Shown here: positions 17,179 through 26,807 of the stretch, one piece after another
Numbering within the stretch: the first letter of the stretch is position 1
Layout of the letters: each line of letters opens with the position of its first letter
Assembly (NCBI GenBank): GCA_905234745.1
Contig: CAJOJD010000018.1
Location: 8,656 to 49,227, forward strand
DNA length: 40,572 nt
Reading direction: 5' to 3'
From: an uncultured Bacteroidaceae bacterium
GTDB taxonomy: Bacteria > Bacteroidota > Bacteroidia > Bacteroidales > Bacteroidaceae
Translations under genes and position numbers: made by a program
The notes under the pieces: generated by a model
Databases searched by the model: none
Told to the model about the DNA's origin: nothing
What the model saw: the letters and a program-made list of their open reading frames with translations, nothing else

Positions 17179-18093
17179 ATGATTTATCAGGATTTCAAGC
17201 CTTGCCCTTTATGCGGAGCGTCGGGTCAGATACCCTACGCAGGCTGCACCGATTTCACGGTGAGCAAGGAGCCTTATACCCTGATGCGTTGTCCGTCGTG
17301 CGGTGTCGTATACACGCTTGATCCCCCGTCGGAAGAGGAGATGAGCCGATACTACAGGCAGAAACTCAACCAAAAACTCAATATGGGTGATTCCCCGTCG
17401 GGACTTATAGGCAGGCTCTATTACCACGTCCGCACCCGGATGCTCCGCAAGAAGGTAAAGATAGTGGAATCACAGGCCTACCGTACGGGCGGATCGCTGC
17501 TCAACTACGGTGCCAAGACAGGATTCTTCTCGCACAAGATGGAGCGTCGCGGCTGGAAGGTGACATCGGTCGAGAGATATCACGAGGAGAGACTTTTCTC
17601 GCTCGAGATGTTCCACCACCGCATGATAGACATCCCCGAGATGAGCAACCTTCATGCTGGCACGTTTGACGTAATCACCATGTGGCATGTATTTGAGCAT
17701 TGCCACAATCCCCATGAGTTGCTTGACAGATTCTACGAGCTCTTAAGACCGGGAGGAATACTTGTCATAGCATGCCCCAATATTCGTTCAACCGATGCCA
17801 TGCATTACGGGCCCTACTGGGCAGCATACGATGTCCCCAGACATCTGTGGCATTTCAACCCCAACTCCATAAGCGGGTTGCTGCACAAACACGGTTTCAC
17901 CCTGATGCACCATGAGAGCATGCCGTATGACAGCTTCTACATATCGATCCTGTCCGAAAGACAGCTCAGGCACCGGATGTCATTCCTGCGCGGAATGATA
18001 AACGGATTCCGTTCATGGAGAATATCCATGACCAAACGTGGACTCAGCAGTTCACTGGTTTATGTTTTCAGAAAAAGAATAACACCACAGTAA
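17179..18093 (+). CDS. Class I SAM-dependent methyltransferase with N-terminal zinc ribbon
   Basis: This 304-residue protein starts with a four-cysteine zinc-ribbon (CPLC near residue 9 and CPSC about 27 residues later). It is followed by a Rossmann methyltransferase domain in the style of Methyltransf_23. The SAM loop is atypical, reading LNYGAKTGFF where GxGxG would be expected, but FDVITMWHVFEH and LLRPGGILVIACPN are standard post-motifs. The target is unknown; relatives modify sugars, quinones or proteins. The ATG at 17179 is chosen from the promoter position. It ends four bases before ftsX, so it is the first gene of that operon. Confidence 0.78.
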   Translation: MIYQDFKPCPLCGASGQIPYAGCTDFTVSKEPYTLMRCPSCGVVYTLDPPSEEEMSRYYRQKLNQKLNMGDSPSGLIGRLYYHVRTRMLRKKVKIVESQAYRTGGSLLNYGAKTGFFSHKMERRGWKVTSVERYHEERLFSLEMFHHRMIDIPEMSNLHAGTFDVITMWHVFEHCHNPHELLDRFYELLRPGGILVIACPNIRSTDAMHYGPYWAAYDVPRHLWHFNPNSISGLLHKHGFTLMHHESMPYDSFYISILSERQLRHRMSFLRGMINGFRSWRISMTKRGLSSSLVYVFRKRITPQ

Positions 18094-18097
18094 CAAT

Positions 18098-18970
18098 ATG
18101 GTCAAACAAAAGAAAAAGAGAAAGATAGACCTGCTGTTCATCACAGCATGCATCAGCACGTCTCTGGTTTTGCTGCTCATAGGCATAGTGGCTCTGCTGC
18201 TCCTTACCGCCAATGACCTTTCACGCCATCTCAAGCAGGAGATGACGGTCGAGGTTATCCTTAAGGAGAGCATTACCGATGTCCAACTGTCATCACTCCG
18301 CCGCAGCATTGAAGCATCGCCCTACTGCGCCGTATGCTCGTACATATCTAAGGATGACGCCCTCAAGGACATGACCAAGGCCATGGGTACCGATCCTTCG
18401 CAGTTCCTTGAGTACAATCCTTTCTATGCATCGCTGAATGTCCGTCTGGAGGCCGATTACGCATGCAACGACAGCCTCAAGGTGATTGAAAAGAGGATTG
18501 CCGACATGGAGGGTGTGCGCGAGGTCACCTGGCAGAAAGACCTGCTGGACATCATAAACAGCAATATCCGCAAGGTGGCCGTACTGTTGCTGGTACTGGC
18601 CATGATACTGTCACTGGTATCGTTCACGCTCATAAACAACACCATCAAACTGACCATCTACGCCCAGCGTTTCGTGCTCTACTCCATGAAGCTCGTGGGC
18701 GCCAAATGGTCTTTCATACGCAAGCCCTTCATCAGCCGGAACCTTTGGATCGGATTTGCATCGGCCGTACTTACATGCATCATCATCTGGTACGGTCTCA
18801 AGATCGGCCTTAAGTATGAACCCTGGCTCATCATGCTGGCAGAGCCCAGGATCATAATCCCCGTATTCTCAGTGGTAATCGTTATAGGACTGCTCATTAC
18901 GGGAGTATGCGCACTTCATTCGGTAAACCGTTTCCTGAGAATGAAATCAGGAGAACTCCATTATGTCTAA
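18098..18970 (+). CDS. ftsX: Cell division protein FtsX
   Basis: This 290-residue protein has the FtsX layout: a basic cytoplasmic N-terminus, a first membrane span (SLVLLLIGIVALLLLTAND), a periplasmic domain of about 120 residues, then three spans with the FtsX permease signature (LALAM-like LVLAMILSLVSFTLINNTIKL and MKLVGAKWSFIRKPF). With FtsE it forms an ABC-like complex that activates peptidoglycan hydrolases at the septum. ftsE is not adjacent here, as is usual in Bacteroidetes. It lies four bases after the methyltransferase and 18 bases before the DUF3098 gene, in an order conserved in the group. Confidence 0.9.
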   Translation: MVKQKKKRKIDLLFITACISTSLVLLLIGIVALLLLTANDLSRHLKQEMTVEVILKESITDVQLSSLRRSIEASPYCAVCSYISKDDALKDMTKAMGTDPSQFLEYNPFYASLNVRLEADYACNDSLKVIEKRIADMEGVREVTWQKDLLDIINSNIRKVAVLLLVLAMILSLVSFTLINNTIKLTIYAQRFVLYSMKLVGAKWSFIRKPFISRNLWIGFASAVLTCIIIWYGLKIGLKYEPWLIMLAEPRIIIPVFSVVIVIGLLITGVCALHSVNRFLRMKSGELHYV

Positions 18971-18988
18971 CCTAAAACTTCTCTCAAT

Positions 18989-19234
18989 ATGGATAAGAAA
19001 AAATTCGCCTTTACCAAGACCAATTACATTCTGACAGCTATCGGAATGGCAATTATCATCATCGGCCTTCTTCTGATGACCGGCCCCAACTGCACAACCG
19101 AGTATTTTGAACCCGATATATTCAGCGTTCGTCGCATCAAAGTGGCACCTGTCGTCACACTCATCGGATTCCTGACCGTAATAGTGGCTATCATTTACAA
19201 ACCCAAAGCCGATAAAGAAGAGAATAAAGAATGA
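18989..19234 (+). CDS. DUF3098 small membrane protein
   Basis: This 81-residue protein has two hydrophobic spans ([20 protein letters not shown] and [16 protein letters not shown]) joined by a short loop containing the [15 protein letters not shown] motif typical of DUF3098. Its function is unknown. The constant place between ftsX and uppP across Bacteroidetes suggests a link to the cell envelope or division. Its stop overlaps the uppP start by 4 bp (ATGA), so translation is coupled. Confidence 0.88.
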   Translation: MDKKKFAFTKTNYILTAIGMAIIIIGLLLMTGPNCTTEYFEPDIFSVRRIKVAPVVTLIGFLTVIVAIIYKPKADKEENKE

Positions 19235-20052
19235 GCTGGCTTGAATCTTTACTTTTAGGTCTTTTACAGGGCCTTACAGAGTATCTGCCCATAAGCAGCA
19301 GCGGACATCTGGCAATCGCCTCATCACTGTTCGGCATTGACGGTGAGCAGAACCTGGCCTTTACGGTGATTGTACACGTGGCCACGGTTTTGAGTACTCT
19401 GGTAATACTTTGGAAAGAGATTGTATGGATATTCCGCGACCTGTTTGCCAAACAGTCCTGGAAGAGTTACAGCGGCCTGAACGAAGGTACGCGTTATGCC
19501 ATCAACATCATAATCTCCATGATCCCGGTCGGCATAGTGGGAGTATTCTTCAAGGATAAGATTGAGGAAATATTCGGTGCCGGCACCACCGTTGTGGGCT
19601 GCTGCCTGCTGGTAACCGCCGCCCTGCTCACTTTCTCATACTACGCAAAACCGCGTCAGAGAGAGAACATTTCAGGCTGGCATGCCTTTATCATCGGCAT
19701 AGCTCAGGCCTTAGCCGTACTGCCCGGTATTTCACGTTCCGGATCGACCATAGCAACAGGTCTGCTGCTTGGCGACAAGAAGGAAAAACTGGCCCAGTTC
19801 TCTTTCCTGATGGTGATACCTCCCATCCTGGGTGAGGCACTGCTGGATATGAAAGACCTGGTTGAATCGGCAGGCGCAGGCGTTGCAGGAAGCGACACCG
19901 GCATTGGCGTGCTGGTTATAGGATTCCTGGCTGCATTCCTTGCCGGTTGTGCCGCCTGCAAGTGGATGATATCGATAGTGCGCAAGGGCAAACTGATATG
20001 GTTTGGCGTCTATTGCGCTGTTGTAGGACTTGTAACCATACTGTTCCTGTAA
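19231..20052 (+). CDS. uppP: Undecaprenyl-diphosphatase
   Basis: This 273-residue polytopic membrane enzyme (BacA/UppP) removes a phosphate from undecaprenyl diphosphate, recycling the lipid carrier for peptidoglycan and surface glycans and giving bacitracin tolerance. The two catalytic motifs are clear: [17 protein letters not shown] near the N-terminus and [18 protein letters not shown] in the middle. About eight spans are visible, a normal length for the family. It overlaps the DUF3098 gene and ends three bases before truB. The carrier it recycles would also serve the glycan locus further right. Confidence 0.95.
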   Translation: MSWLESLLLGLLQGLTEYLPISSSGHLAIASSLFGIDGEQNLAFTVIVHVATVLSTLVILWKEIVWIFRDLFAKQSWKSYSGLNEGTRYAINIIISMIPVGIVGVFFKDKIEEIFGAGTTVVGCCLLVTAALLTFSYYAKPRQRENISGWHAFIIGIAQALAVLPGISRSGSTIATGLLLGDKKEKLAQFSFLMVIPPILGEALLDMKDLVESAGAGVAGSDTGIGVLVIGFLAAFLAGCAACKWMISIVRKGKLIWFGVYCAVVGLVTILFL

Positions 20053-20055
20053 GAT

Positions 20056-20769
20056 ATGAATTTCGGGGAGGGAGTGATTCTTGCGTTTGACAAGCCGTAC
20101 CGATGGACATCGTTCGATGTCGTAGGTAAGGTCCGATGGCTCATATGCCGCCGTCTTGGAGTAAAGAGACTCAAGGTGGGGCATGCAGGCACACTGGACC
20201 CTCTGGCTACGGGCGTACTGATAGTATGCACCGGCAGGGCAACCAAACGCATTGAGGAGCTGCAATCCGGTACCAAAGAGTACTTCGCCACCATCAGGCT
20301 CGGAGCAACCACACCCTCATATGACCTGGAAAAACCTATCGATGCCACCTATCCCACGGATCATATCACCCGTGAGATGGTAGAACAGGTTCTGGAGCGT
20401 TTCAGAGGCACTATTGAGCAGGTTCCGCCCACATTCTCGGCCTGTAAGGTTGACGGAAAGCGCGCCTACAAGATGGCACGCAAGGGTGATGAGGTGGAGC
20501 TCAAGCCCAAGACCCTGGTAATAGATGAACTGGAACTGACCGAATGCAACCTGCCGGATATAACCATCCGTGTGGTTTGCAGCAAGGGAACATACATAAG
20601 GGCTTTGGCCCGTGACATAGGCGAGGCTTTGCAGAGCGGAGGACATCTGATTGCCTTGCGTCGCACCCGCGTGGGTGACTTTAAAGTTGAGGACTGTCTG
20701 AACCCTGAAAAGTTCAGTGAGTGGCTGGATGCCGCCGACATAGAGATGCCGAAAGAGGAAAATGATTAA
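20056..20769 (+). CDS. truB: tRNA pseudouridine(55) synthase
   Basis: This 237-residue enzyme makes pseudouridine 55 in the T-loop of tRNAs. The catalytic motif is HAGTLDPLATGVL with D48, the same position as in the E. coli enzyme, followed by ATTPSYDLEKPI, QVPPTFSACKVDGKRAYKMAR and SKGTYIRALARDIG. It lacks a long C-terminal PUA domain, as is common for type II TruB of this group. It follows uppP after three bases and precedes queA by 27. Confidence 0.95.
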   Translation: MNFGEGVILAFDKPYRWTSFDVVGKVRWLICRRLGVKRLKVGHAGTLDPLATGVLIVCTGRATKRIEELQSGTKEYFATIRLGATTPSYDLEKPIDATYPTDHITREMVEQVLERFRGTIEQVPPTFSACKVDGKRAYKMARKGDEVELKPKTLVIDELELTECNLPDITIRVVCSKGTYIRALARDIGEALQSGGHLIALRRTRVGDFKVEDCLNPEKFSEWLDAADIEMPKEEND

Positions 20770-20796
20770 CAAATAACTATAAACACAAAAAAGGGA

Positions 20797-21915
20797 ATGA
20801 AACTATCACAATTCAAATTCAAACTCCCCGAAGACAGGATTGCACAGTATCCTGTCGAGCATCGTGACGAATCAAGACTGATGGTCGTTCACAAGAAATC
20901 CGATGAGATTGAGCATGTATTGTTCAAGGACATCCTGAATTATTTTGATGAAAAGGACGTTTTTGTATTCAATGACACCCGTGTGTTCCCCGCCCGCATG
21001 TACGGAAACAAGGAGAAAACCGGTGCCTGCATCGAGGTCTTCCTGCTGCGTGAGCTGCGTGAGGAGAACCTGCTTTGGGATGTCCAGGTGGATCCTGCCC
21101 GCAAGATCCGCATAGGAAACAAACTCTATTTCGGCGAGGACAACTCAATGGTGGCCGAGGTAATTGACAACACCACATCACGCGGTCGCGTGCTGCGTTT
21201 CCTCTATGACGGACCGCATGACGAGTTCAAGAAAGCACTTTACGCACTGGGCGAGGCTCCCATTCCCACCTACATGAAGCGTAAGGCCTGCGCATGGACA
21301 TACGACGAGCAGGGCAATGTAACCGCCAAGCCCATGAGCCAGATGGAAAAGGGCGATTTCTGCGATGAGACCAGTTTCCAGACAATCTTTGCAACCAACG
21401 AGGGTGCCGTAACCGCTCCTACAGCCGGCCTGCATTTCAGCCGTGAGCTTCTTAAGCGTATGGAGATCAAGGGCATTGACCGTGCCTTCGTAACCATGCA
21501 CTGCGGTCTGGGCAACTTCCGCGAGATAGACGTAGAGGATCTGACCAAGCACAAGATGGAATCAGAGGAGATGTACGTAACCGAGGAGTGCACCAGGATT
21601 GTAAACAACGCAAAACTTGGAGGTCACAAGATCTGCGCAATAGGCAACACCGTAAACCGTGCTCTTGAGACAGTAGTAGGCACAGACCACCTGATCAAGC
21701 CGTTTGACGGTTGGACCAACAAGTTCATATTCCCGCCCTACGATTTCAGCGTAGCTGACAGCATGGTAAGCAACTTCCAGTTGCCGGAGTCCATCCAGCT
21801 GATGCTCACCTGCGCTTACGGCGGATATGAGAAGGTTATGGCAGCATACAACCTTGCAGTCAAGGAGGGTTACCGCTTTGGTTGCTACGGTGACGCAATG
21901 CTGATCACAGACTGA
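20797..21915 (+). CDS. queA: S-adenosylmethionine:tRNA ribosyltransferase-isomerase
   Basis: This 372-residue enzyme transfers and isomerises the ribosyl part of SAM onto preQ1 in tRNA, giving epoxyqueuosine. The start [19 protein letters not shown] is the classical N-terminal signature, DDFV-like [12 protein letters not shown] follows, and [16 protein letters not shown], the family's strongest block, is intact. Residue length is normal for the Bacteroidetes form. The gene continues the truB-folK run. Its stop is five bases before folK. Confidence 0.95.
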   Translation: MKLSQFKFKLPEDRIAQYPVEHRDESRLMVVHKKSDEIEHVLFKDILNYFDEKDVFVFNDTRVFPARMYGNKEKTGACIEVFLLRELREENLLWDVQVDPARKIRIGNKLYFGEDNSMVAEVIDNTTSRGRVLRFLYDGPHDEFKKALYALGEAPIPTYMKRKACAWTYDEQGNVTAKPMSQMEKGDFCDETSFQTIFATNEGAVTAPTAGLHFSRELLKRMEIKGIDRAFVTMHCGLGNFREIDVEDLTKHKMESEEMYVTEECTRIVNNAKLGGHKICAIGNTVNRALETVVGTDHLIKPFDGWTNKFIFPPYDFSVADSMVSNFQLPESIQLMLTCAYGGYEKVMAAYNLAVKEGYRFGCYGDAMLITD

Positions 21916-21920
21916 TACTG

Positions 21921-22343
21921 ATGGCTGTGCTGTACCTTTCACTGGGCACCAATCTGGGTGACAGACGATCCAATCTTGAGACCGCCTGCACGCACATTGC
22001 CAGTGAAGTGGGTACCATAGTATCGGCATCCGATATCATTGAAACAGAGCCGTGGGGATTTGACAGTTCAAACTCCTTCCTGAACATGGCGGTTAAAGTG
22101 GAAACCACCCTGCAGCCACTTGATGTGCTGCACGCCACTCAGGACATTGAGCGCAAAATGGGACGCAGTGAAAAGACCATGAACGGACAATACAAAGACA
22201 GGGTTATAGACATAGACCTGCTTATGTATGACGATGTGGTAATGAATACGCCTGAACTGACCATTCCCCACCCGCATATGTTTCAACGCCGGTTTGTCAT
22301 GGAACCATTGGCACAGATTGCACCTGAACTGGTAAATAACTGA
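21921..22343 (+). CDS. folK: 2-amino-4-hydroxy-6-hydroxymethyldihydropteridine pyrophosphokinase
   Basis: This 140-residue enzyme transfers pyrophosphate from ATP to hydroxymethyldihydropterin in folate synthesis. Seen motifs are LSLGTNLGDRRSNL, EPWGFDSSNSFLNMAVKV with the pterin-binding FLN, RVIDIDLLMYDD with the metal-binding aspartates, and PHPHMFQRRFVMEPLAQIAP. Length is usual for a stand-alone HPPK. It is the last well-known enzyme of the housekeeping run and is followed after two bases by a 41-residue gene. Confidence 0.93.
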   Translation: MAVLYLSLGTNLGDRRSNLETACTHIASEVGTIVSASDIIETEPWGFDSSNSFLNMAVKVETTLQPLDVLHATQDIERKMGRSEKTMNGQYKDRVIDIDLLMYDDVVMNTPELTIPHPHMFQRRFVMEPLAQIAPELVNN

Positions 22344-22345
22344 CT

Positions 22346-22471
22346 ATGGCCGACAACTATCTGGAGAAACATTACGAGGACTACCTGAGGCGCAAGGCGG
22401 CTTGGGAGAAATCCCGCAAGCATAAGCCGAATATCCAAAAGCCTGAAGAACCGGAGGATGAGGCTCTGTGA
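22346..22471 (+). CDS. Small charged protein downstream of folK (41 aa)
   Basis: An ATG two bases after the folK stop opens a 41-residue frame beginning MADNYLEKHYEDYLRRKAAW and ending in an acidic tail. It is rich in Lys, Glu and Arg, has no membrane span and probably forms one helix. The tight spacing argues that it is a real, translationally coupled gene. From memory, similar MADNYLE-starting short proteins occur in other Bacteroidales, sometimes misnamed dehydrogenase, but I could not check this. Its function is unknown. Confidence 0.7.
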   Translation: MADNYLEKHYEDYLRRKAAWEKSRKHKPNIQKPEEPEDEAL

Positions 22472-22511
22472 CAGATGAAAATGATTATGAGAAAACTGTA
22501 ATACTGACCTT

Positions 22512-24521
22512 ATGAAAGCAATTATATTGAACTCGGGATTGGGACACCGCATGGGATCCATTACTGATACCCACCCCAAATGCATGACCGAGATTTCATC
22601 GGACAATACTATTCTGAGCCGTCAGCTCAAGAAACTGGTGGCATTCGGCATAGACCAGGTCATTATGACCACCGGGTACTACAACAGTATACTTGAGGAG
22701 TACTGCAGCGGGTTGCACCTGCCCATAAAGTTCACCTTCGTGAACAATCCCGTATACGACAAGACCAACTACATATACAGCATCTATTGCGCCAAGGACC
22801 TGCTCAAGGATGACGATGTTATCCTGATGCACGGTGACCTGGTGTTTGAGCCGCTGGTACTGGAAGCCATACTCAAAAGCGATGTAAGCTGCATGGCAGT
22901 AAGCAGCACGCTGCCATTACCCGAAAAAGACTTCAAGGCCGTAATCAGGGACGGACGCATAGAGAAAGTAGGCATTGAGTTCTTTGACAATGCAATGGCC
23001 GCCCAGCCACTTTACAAGATTCTTAAGAAGGACTGGCTGGTATGGCTTGAAAACATAGAAAAGTTCTGTGAGGCCGATAACCGCAACTGTTATGCCGAGA
23101 ACGCATTCAATGAGGTATCGGACCGCTGCCAAATCTATCCGGTAGACATCAGGGATATGCTGTGTGCCGAGATTGACACACCCCAGGACCTTGAGGTTGT
23201 CAGCGCACGTGTCAAGGAGGTGAACAACCGCACGGTTTACATGTGCTGCTCGACCGATTATATCCACAGCGGTCACATTGCCATCATCAAAAAGGCCTGC
23301 CGTTTGGGCCGATTGACGATAGGCGTACTCTCCGATGAAGCCGTAGCAAGCTACAAGCGTTATCCGCTGCTGCCCTTCGAGGAGCGCAAATCACTGTTCC
23401 AGAATATTGCAGGAGTAGAAAACGTAATTGAACAGAAGGCACTCAGTTATGCCGATAACCTGAGGCTCCTCAAGCCCGATTACGTGGTACACGGTGATGA
23501 TTGGGTAGAAGGTTTCCAGAAACCTATCCGCGAGGAGGTCCTGAAAGTTCTCGGTGAATACGGCGGAAAACTTGTGGAATACCCGTACTCATCGGACCCC
23601 AAATACAAACAACTGGACGCCACCCTTCGTTCCGAACTGGCCATGCCCGATATGCGCCGCGGCAGGTTGCGCAAACTCATAGCAATGAAAGGCCTTGTAA
23701 CCGCAATGGAGGCCCACAGCGGCATAACCGGCCTGATAGTTGAGAAGACAACCGTTCTCCAGGAAGGCAAGACCTATCAGTTCGATGCCATGTGGATCAG
23801 TTCTCTCTGCGACTCCACCGCAAAAGGCAAACCCGACATTGAACTGGTGGACATGACCAGCCGTTTCCGCACCATTGACGATATCATGGAGGTAACCACC
23901 AAACCCATCATATTTGACGGTGACACCGGCGGTCTGACCGAGCACTTTGTCTATACGGTCCGTTCATTGGAGCGTATGGGCGTATCGATGGTCATCATTG
24001 AGGACAAGACCGGACTCAAGAAGAACTCTCTGTTCGGTACTGAGGTCAAGCAGACCCAGGATACGATAGAGAACTTCTGTGAGAAGATCAAGGCAGGAAA
24101 GCGTGCCCAGAAGACCAAGGAATTCATGATATGTGCCCGCATAGAAAGCCTTATCCTGGAACAGGGCATGGACGACGCTCTGAAACGCGCATTCGCCTTC
24201 AGCAAAGCCGGAGCCGATGCCATCATGATCCACTCCCGCAAGAAAGATCCGGCCGAGATCTTTGAGTTCGTGGAGAAGTTCAGAAAGCAGAATACCGAAA
24301 CTCCTGTTGTCGTGGTGCCCACATCCTTCAATACAGTAACCGAGGAGGAGTTCAAGCAGCGCGGCGTAAACGTGGTAATCTATGCAAACCAGCTTACACG
24401 TACCGGATTCCCCGCCATGCAGAATGCGGCACGCACCATACTGGAACACCATAGGGCCAAGGAGTGCGACGACATGTGTATGAGCATCAAGGATATTATT
24501 ACCTTAATCCCCGAAGAGTAA
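22512..24521 (+). CDS. pepM: PEP mutase fused to two N-terminal nucleotidyltransferase domains
   Basis: This 669-residue protein has three domains. Residues about 1-240 form an NTP-transferase domain of the LicC/PntC type (SGLGHRM loop, K23, MHGDL) with NPVYDKTNYIYS at 79-90. Residues about 242-365 form a glycerol-3-phosphate-cytidylyltransferase-like domain with HSGH at 252-255. Residues about 385-650 form phosphoenolpyruvate mutase, shown by the signature EDKTGLKKNS at 497-506 and the metal-binding FDGDTGG. PEP mutase makes phosphonopyruvate, the entry to almost all natural C-P compounds. Fusion of a nucleotidyltransferase to PEP mutase is known and implies CMP activation of the phosphonate; a double fusion is less usual. 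The stop overlaps the decarboxylase start (TAATG). Confidence 0.92.
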   Translation: MKAIILNSGLGHRMGSITDTHPKCMTEISSDNTILSRQLKKLVAFGIDQVIMTTGYYNSILEEYCSGLHLPIKFTFVNNPVYDKTNYIYSIYCAKDLLKDDDVILMHGDLVFEPLVLEAILKSDVSCMAVSSTLPLPEKDFKAVIRDGRIEKVGIEFFDNAMAAQPLYKILKKDWLVWLENIEKFCEADNRNCYAENAFNEVSDRCQIYPVDIRDMLCAEIDTPQDLEVVSARVKEVNNRTVYMCCSTDYIHSGHIAIIKKACRLGRLTIGVLSDEAVASYKRYPLLPFEERKSLFQNIAGVENVIEQKALSYADNLRLLKPDYVVHGDDWVEGFQKPIREEVLKVLGEYGGKLVEYPYSSDPKYKQLDATLRSELAMPDMRRGRLRKLIAMKGLVTAMEAHSGITGLIVEKTTVLQEGKTYQFDAMWISSLCDSTAKGKPDIELVDMTSRFRTIDDIMEVTTKPIIFDGDTGGLTEHFVYTVRSLERMGVSMVIIEDKTGLKKNSLFGTEVKQTQDTIENFCEKIKAGKRAQKTKEFMICARIESLILEQGMDDALKRAFAFSKAGADAIMIHSRKKDPAEIFEFVEKFRKQNTETPVVVVPTSFNTVTEEEFKQRGVNVVIYANQLTRTGFPAMQNAARTILEHHRAKECDDMCMSIKDIITLIPEE

Positions 24522-25645
24522 TGATCAGACCTGAATTCTTTATCAACACTTTGGGAAAATACGGCATCGATTTCTTTGCCGGAGTGCCCGACAGTCTGCT
24601 CAAGAATATCTGCGCATATATTACAGATCACTTTAATGCTGAGCATAATATCATTACCGCAAATGAAGGTGCGGCAATAGGACTCGCTGCCGGCCTTTAC
24701 CTGGCTACAGGTAAGCCCGCCTGTGTCTACATGCAGAACAGCGGCGAGGGCAATACCGTAAACCCCTTGGCATCACTTACCGACAAGGAGGTCTACAACA
24801 TTCCCGTACTGCTGGTAATAGGATGGCGAGGCCGCCCCGGCGTTCATGATGAGCCGCAACACGTCAAGCAGGGAAAGATAACAACTGCACTTCTGGATGT
24901 GATGGGCATCAGTTATGAAGTCCTGTCCAAGGATGAAAAAGAAGCTGCCATTCAGATTGACAAAGCAGCCAAGGCCCTCCAAAACAAGGATGTATTTGCC
25001 CTTGTGATTGAGAAAGATACTTTCGATGATTATAAACTCCAGAACGTTGAAAGCAACAACCTGACAATGTCTCGTGAAGAGGCAATCCAGGCGGTTGCAT
25101 CGGCCCTGGCCCCCAAGGACGTGATTGTTAGTACCACAGGTATGATTAGTCGCGAACTCTTTGAGTACCGTACTGCAATGAACCAAGGTCATGAACGTGA
25201 TTTCCTGACCGTAGGTTCAATGGGACATGCCAGCCAGATTGCATTGGGCATAGCATTGGAAAAAAAAGACCGCAAGGTATGGTGTTTTGACGGCGACGGA
25301 GCAACCATCATGCATATGGGTTCACTTGCCATAGTGGCAAGCAAGAAACCCGCCAACTACATACATGTGGTTTTCAATAACGGAGCCCACGACAGCGTAG
25401 GCGGCCAGCCCACAGTCGGACTCAAGATAGACCTTCCGGCCGTAGCAAAGGCTGTCGGTTATGCCAACACTTACAGTGTGGATAACAGGAAAGCATTGGA
25501 TGAAATTCTAGGTAATGTGGGCAGCGTTGAAGGTCCTGTTTTGATAGAAGTGAAAGTAAATAAGGGAAACCGCAAGGATCTGGGACGTCCCACAACAACC
25601 CCCATTGAGAACAAGGAGGCACTGATGGAGTTCCTTAAGAAATGA
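24521..25645 (+). CDS. aepY: Phosphonopyruvate decarboxylase
   Basis: This 374-residue ThDP enzyme turns phosphonopyruvate into phosphonoacetaldehyde, the step that pulls the unfavourable PEP mutase reaction forward. The N-terminus (FFAGVPDSLLKNICAYI, TANEGAAIGLAAGLYLATG with the ThDP-activating Glu) and the C-terminal ThDP motif (FDGDGATIMHMGSLA then NNGAHDSVGGQPTVG) are characteristic of Ppd rather than of sulfopyruvate or acetolactate enzymes. I use the ATG at 24521 rather than earlier in-frame starts inside pepM because it overlaps the pepM stop and begins the family sequence MIRPEFF. It is followed after four bases by the alcohol dehydrogenase. Confidence 0.92.
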   Translation: MIRPEFFINTLGKYGIDFFAGVPDSLLKNICAYITDHFNAEHNIITANEGAAIGLAAGLYLATGKPACVYMQNSGEGNTVNPLASLTDKEVYNIPVLLVIGWRGRPGVHDEPQHVKQGKITTALLDVMGISYEVLSKDEKEAAIQIDKAAKALQNKDVFALVIEKDTFDDYKLQNVESNNLTMSREEAIQAVASALAPKDVIVSTTGMISRELFEYRTAMNQGHERDFLTVGSMGHASQIALGIALEKKDRKVWCFDGDGATIMHMGSLAIVASKKPANYIHVVFNNGAHDSVGGQPTVGLKIDLPAVAKAVGYANTYSVDNRKALDEILGNVGSVEGPVLIEVKVNKGNRKDLGRPTTTPIENKEALMEFLKK

Positions 25646-25649
25646 CGTT

Positions 25650-26789
25650 ATGCAAAAGATAATAGAGGGTATAGTCAGACTGCAGGAGATTCTTGAAACC
25701 ATAAACAGCCGCAAACTGTTCATGGTCACAGACTCCTCATATCCGTTCCTGAACATAAAAGAGCGGATAGAACAGACATCCGTCACTAAGGTATGTTTCT
25801 CAGATTTCAGTCCGAACCCTCTGTTTGAAGATGTCTGTAAGGGTATAGACCTGTTCCTGAAAGAGAACTGCGACGCCATACTTGCCGTAGGAGGCGGCAG
25901 TTCAATAGATGTGGCAAAGTGCATTAAACTGGCAGTCCTGGCTAAAGAGGGACGTGACAGTCTTATTCCACCATTGGTTTCAAAATGTCTGGATATAGAT
26001 GGCCGTAAGATTCCTTTCATAGCCATTCCCACCACAGCCGGAACCGGAAGCGAATCAACCCACAACGCAGTAATGTACTACCAGGGATCAAAACAGACAG
26101 TGACAAATGACGGAGTCCTTCCTGATTATGCACTGCTTGAACCCAAGGTTCTTGCCACACTTCCGCTGTACCAGAAGAAGTGCACCATGCTTGATGCCCT
26201 CTGTCAAGGCATAGAGAGCTGGTGGTCGGTCAATTCCACCGATGAAAGCAAGGGTTATGCAAAAACTGCGGTCGAACTCATTACCGGAAACTGGCGAAAG
26301 TACATATTCGACAATGATTCCCGTGCTGCCTCACAGATAATGCTGGCAGCCAACTATGCCGGACGCGCCATAAACATATCGGCCACTACCGCGGCCCACG
26401 CTATGAGTTACAAGATAACGTCAATGTACAAACTTCCTCATGGTCACGCAGTCGCAGTCTGCCTCCCAGAGATATGGGAATACATGACAGCCCATCCGGA
26501 ACACTGCATCGACCCCAGAGGCAAGGAGTATCTGACCGATATATTCAACCAAATATCTGAAAGTCTTGGAACAGCCGGACCAAAGGATTCGATAGCCTTT
26601 GTCCGCAACATGATGAAAGAGATGAATATGGAGAATCCCATTACCGTCAACAGGGAACAGGAATTGGGACTGCTTACCGAATCGGTCAATCCGGTCAGAC
26701 TCAAGAACAACCCGGTCGAACTGACACGGGATACTCTATGCAACCTTTATGGTATTATCGTAAAAAGATCCGTTGTATTACATTGTTAA
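25650..26789 (+). CDS. Iron-type alcohol dehydrogenase, probable phosphonoacetaldehyde reductase
   Basis: This 379-residue group III (iron-containing) alcohol dehydrogenase has the NAD(P)-binding GGGSSIDVAK (81-90) and the IPTTAGTGSEST loop. The metal region is MLDALCQGIESWW, then AAHAMSY (H250) and LPHGHA (H264, H266). The position normally held by the second His ligand (four after D182) is Gln 186. Similar enzymes beside phosphonopyruvate decarboxylase reduce phosphonoacetaldehyde to 2-hydroxyethylphosphonate. The next gene encodes an aminotransferase, so the pathway may branch or this enzyme may serve another aldehyde. It starts four bases after aepY. Confidence 0.82.
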   Translation: MQKIIEGIVRLQEILETINSRKLFMVTDSSYPFLNIKERIEQTSVTKVCFSDFSPNPLFEDVCKGIDLFLKENCDAILAVGGGSSIDVAKCIKLAVLAKEGRDSLIPPLVSKCLDIDGRKIPFIAIPTTAGTGSESTHNAVMYYQGSKQTVTNDGVLPDYALLEPKVLATLPLYQKKCTMLDALCQGIESWWSVNSTDESKGYAKTAVELITGNWRKYIFDNDSRAASQIMLAANYAGRAINISATTAAHAMSYKITSMYKLPHGHAVAVCLPEIWEYMTAHPEHCIDPRGKEYLTDIFNQISESLGTAGPKDSIAFVRNMMKEMNMENPITVNREQELGLLTESVNPVRLKNNPVELTRDTLCNLYGIIVKRSVVLHC

Positions 26790-26807
26790 ACAAATAACAA
26801 AAACACA

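Noticed and set aside
22468-22515. 15-codon frame starting GTG between the small protein and pepM
   Set aside because: It overlaps both neighbours, is very short and shows no independent start signal; chance is the simpler explanation.
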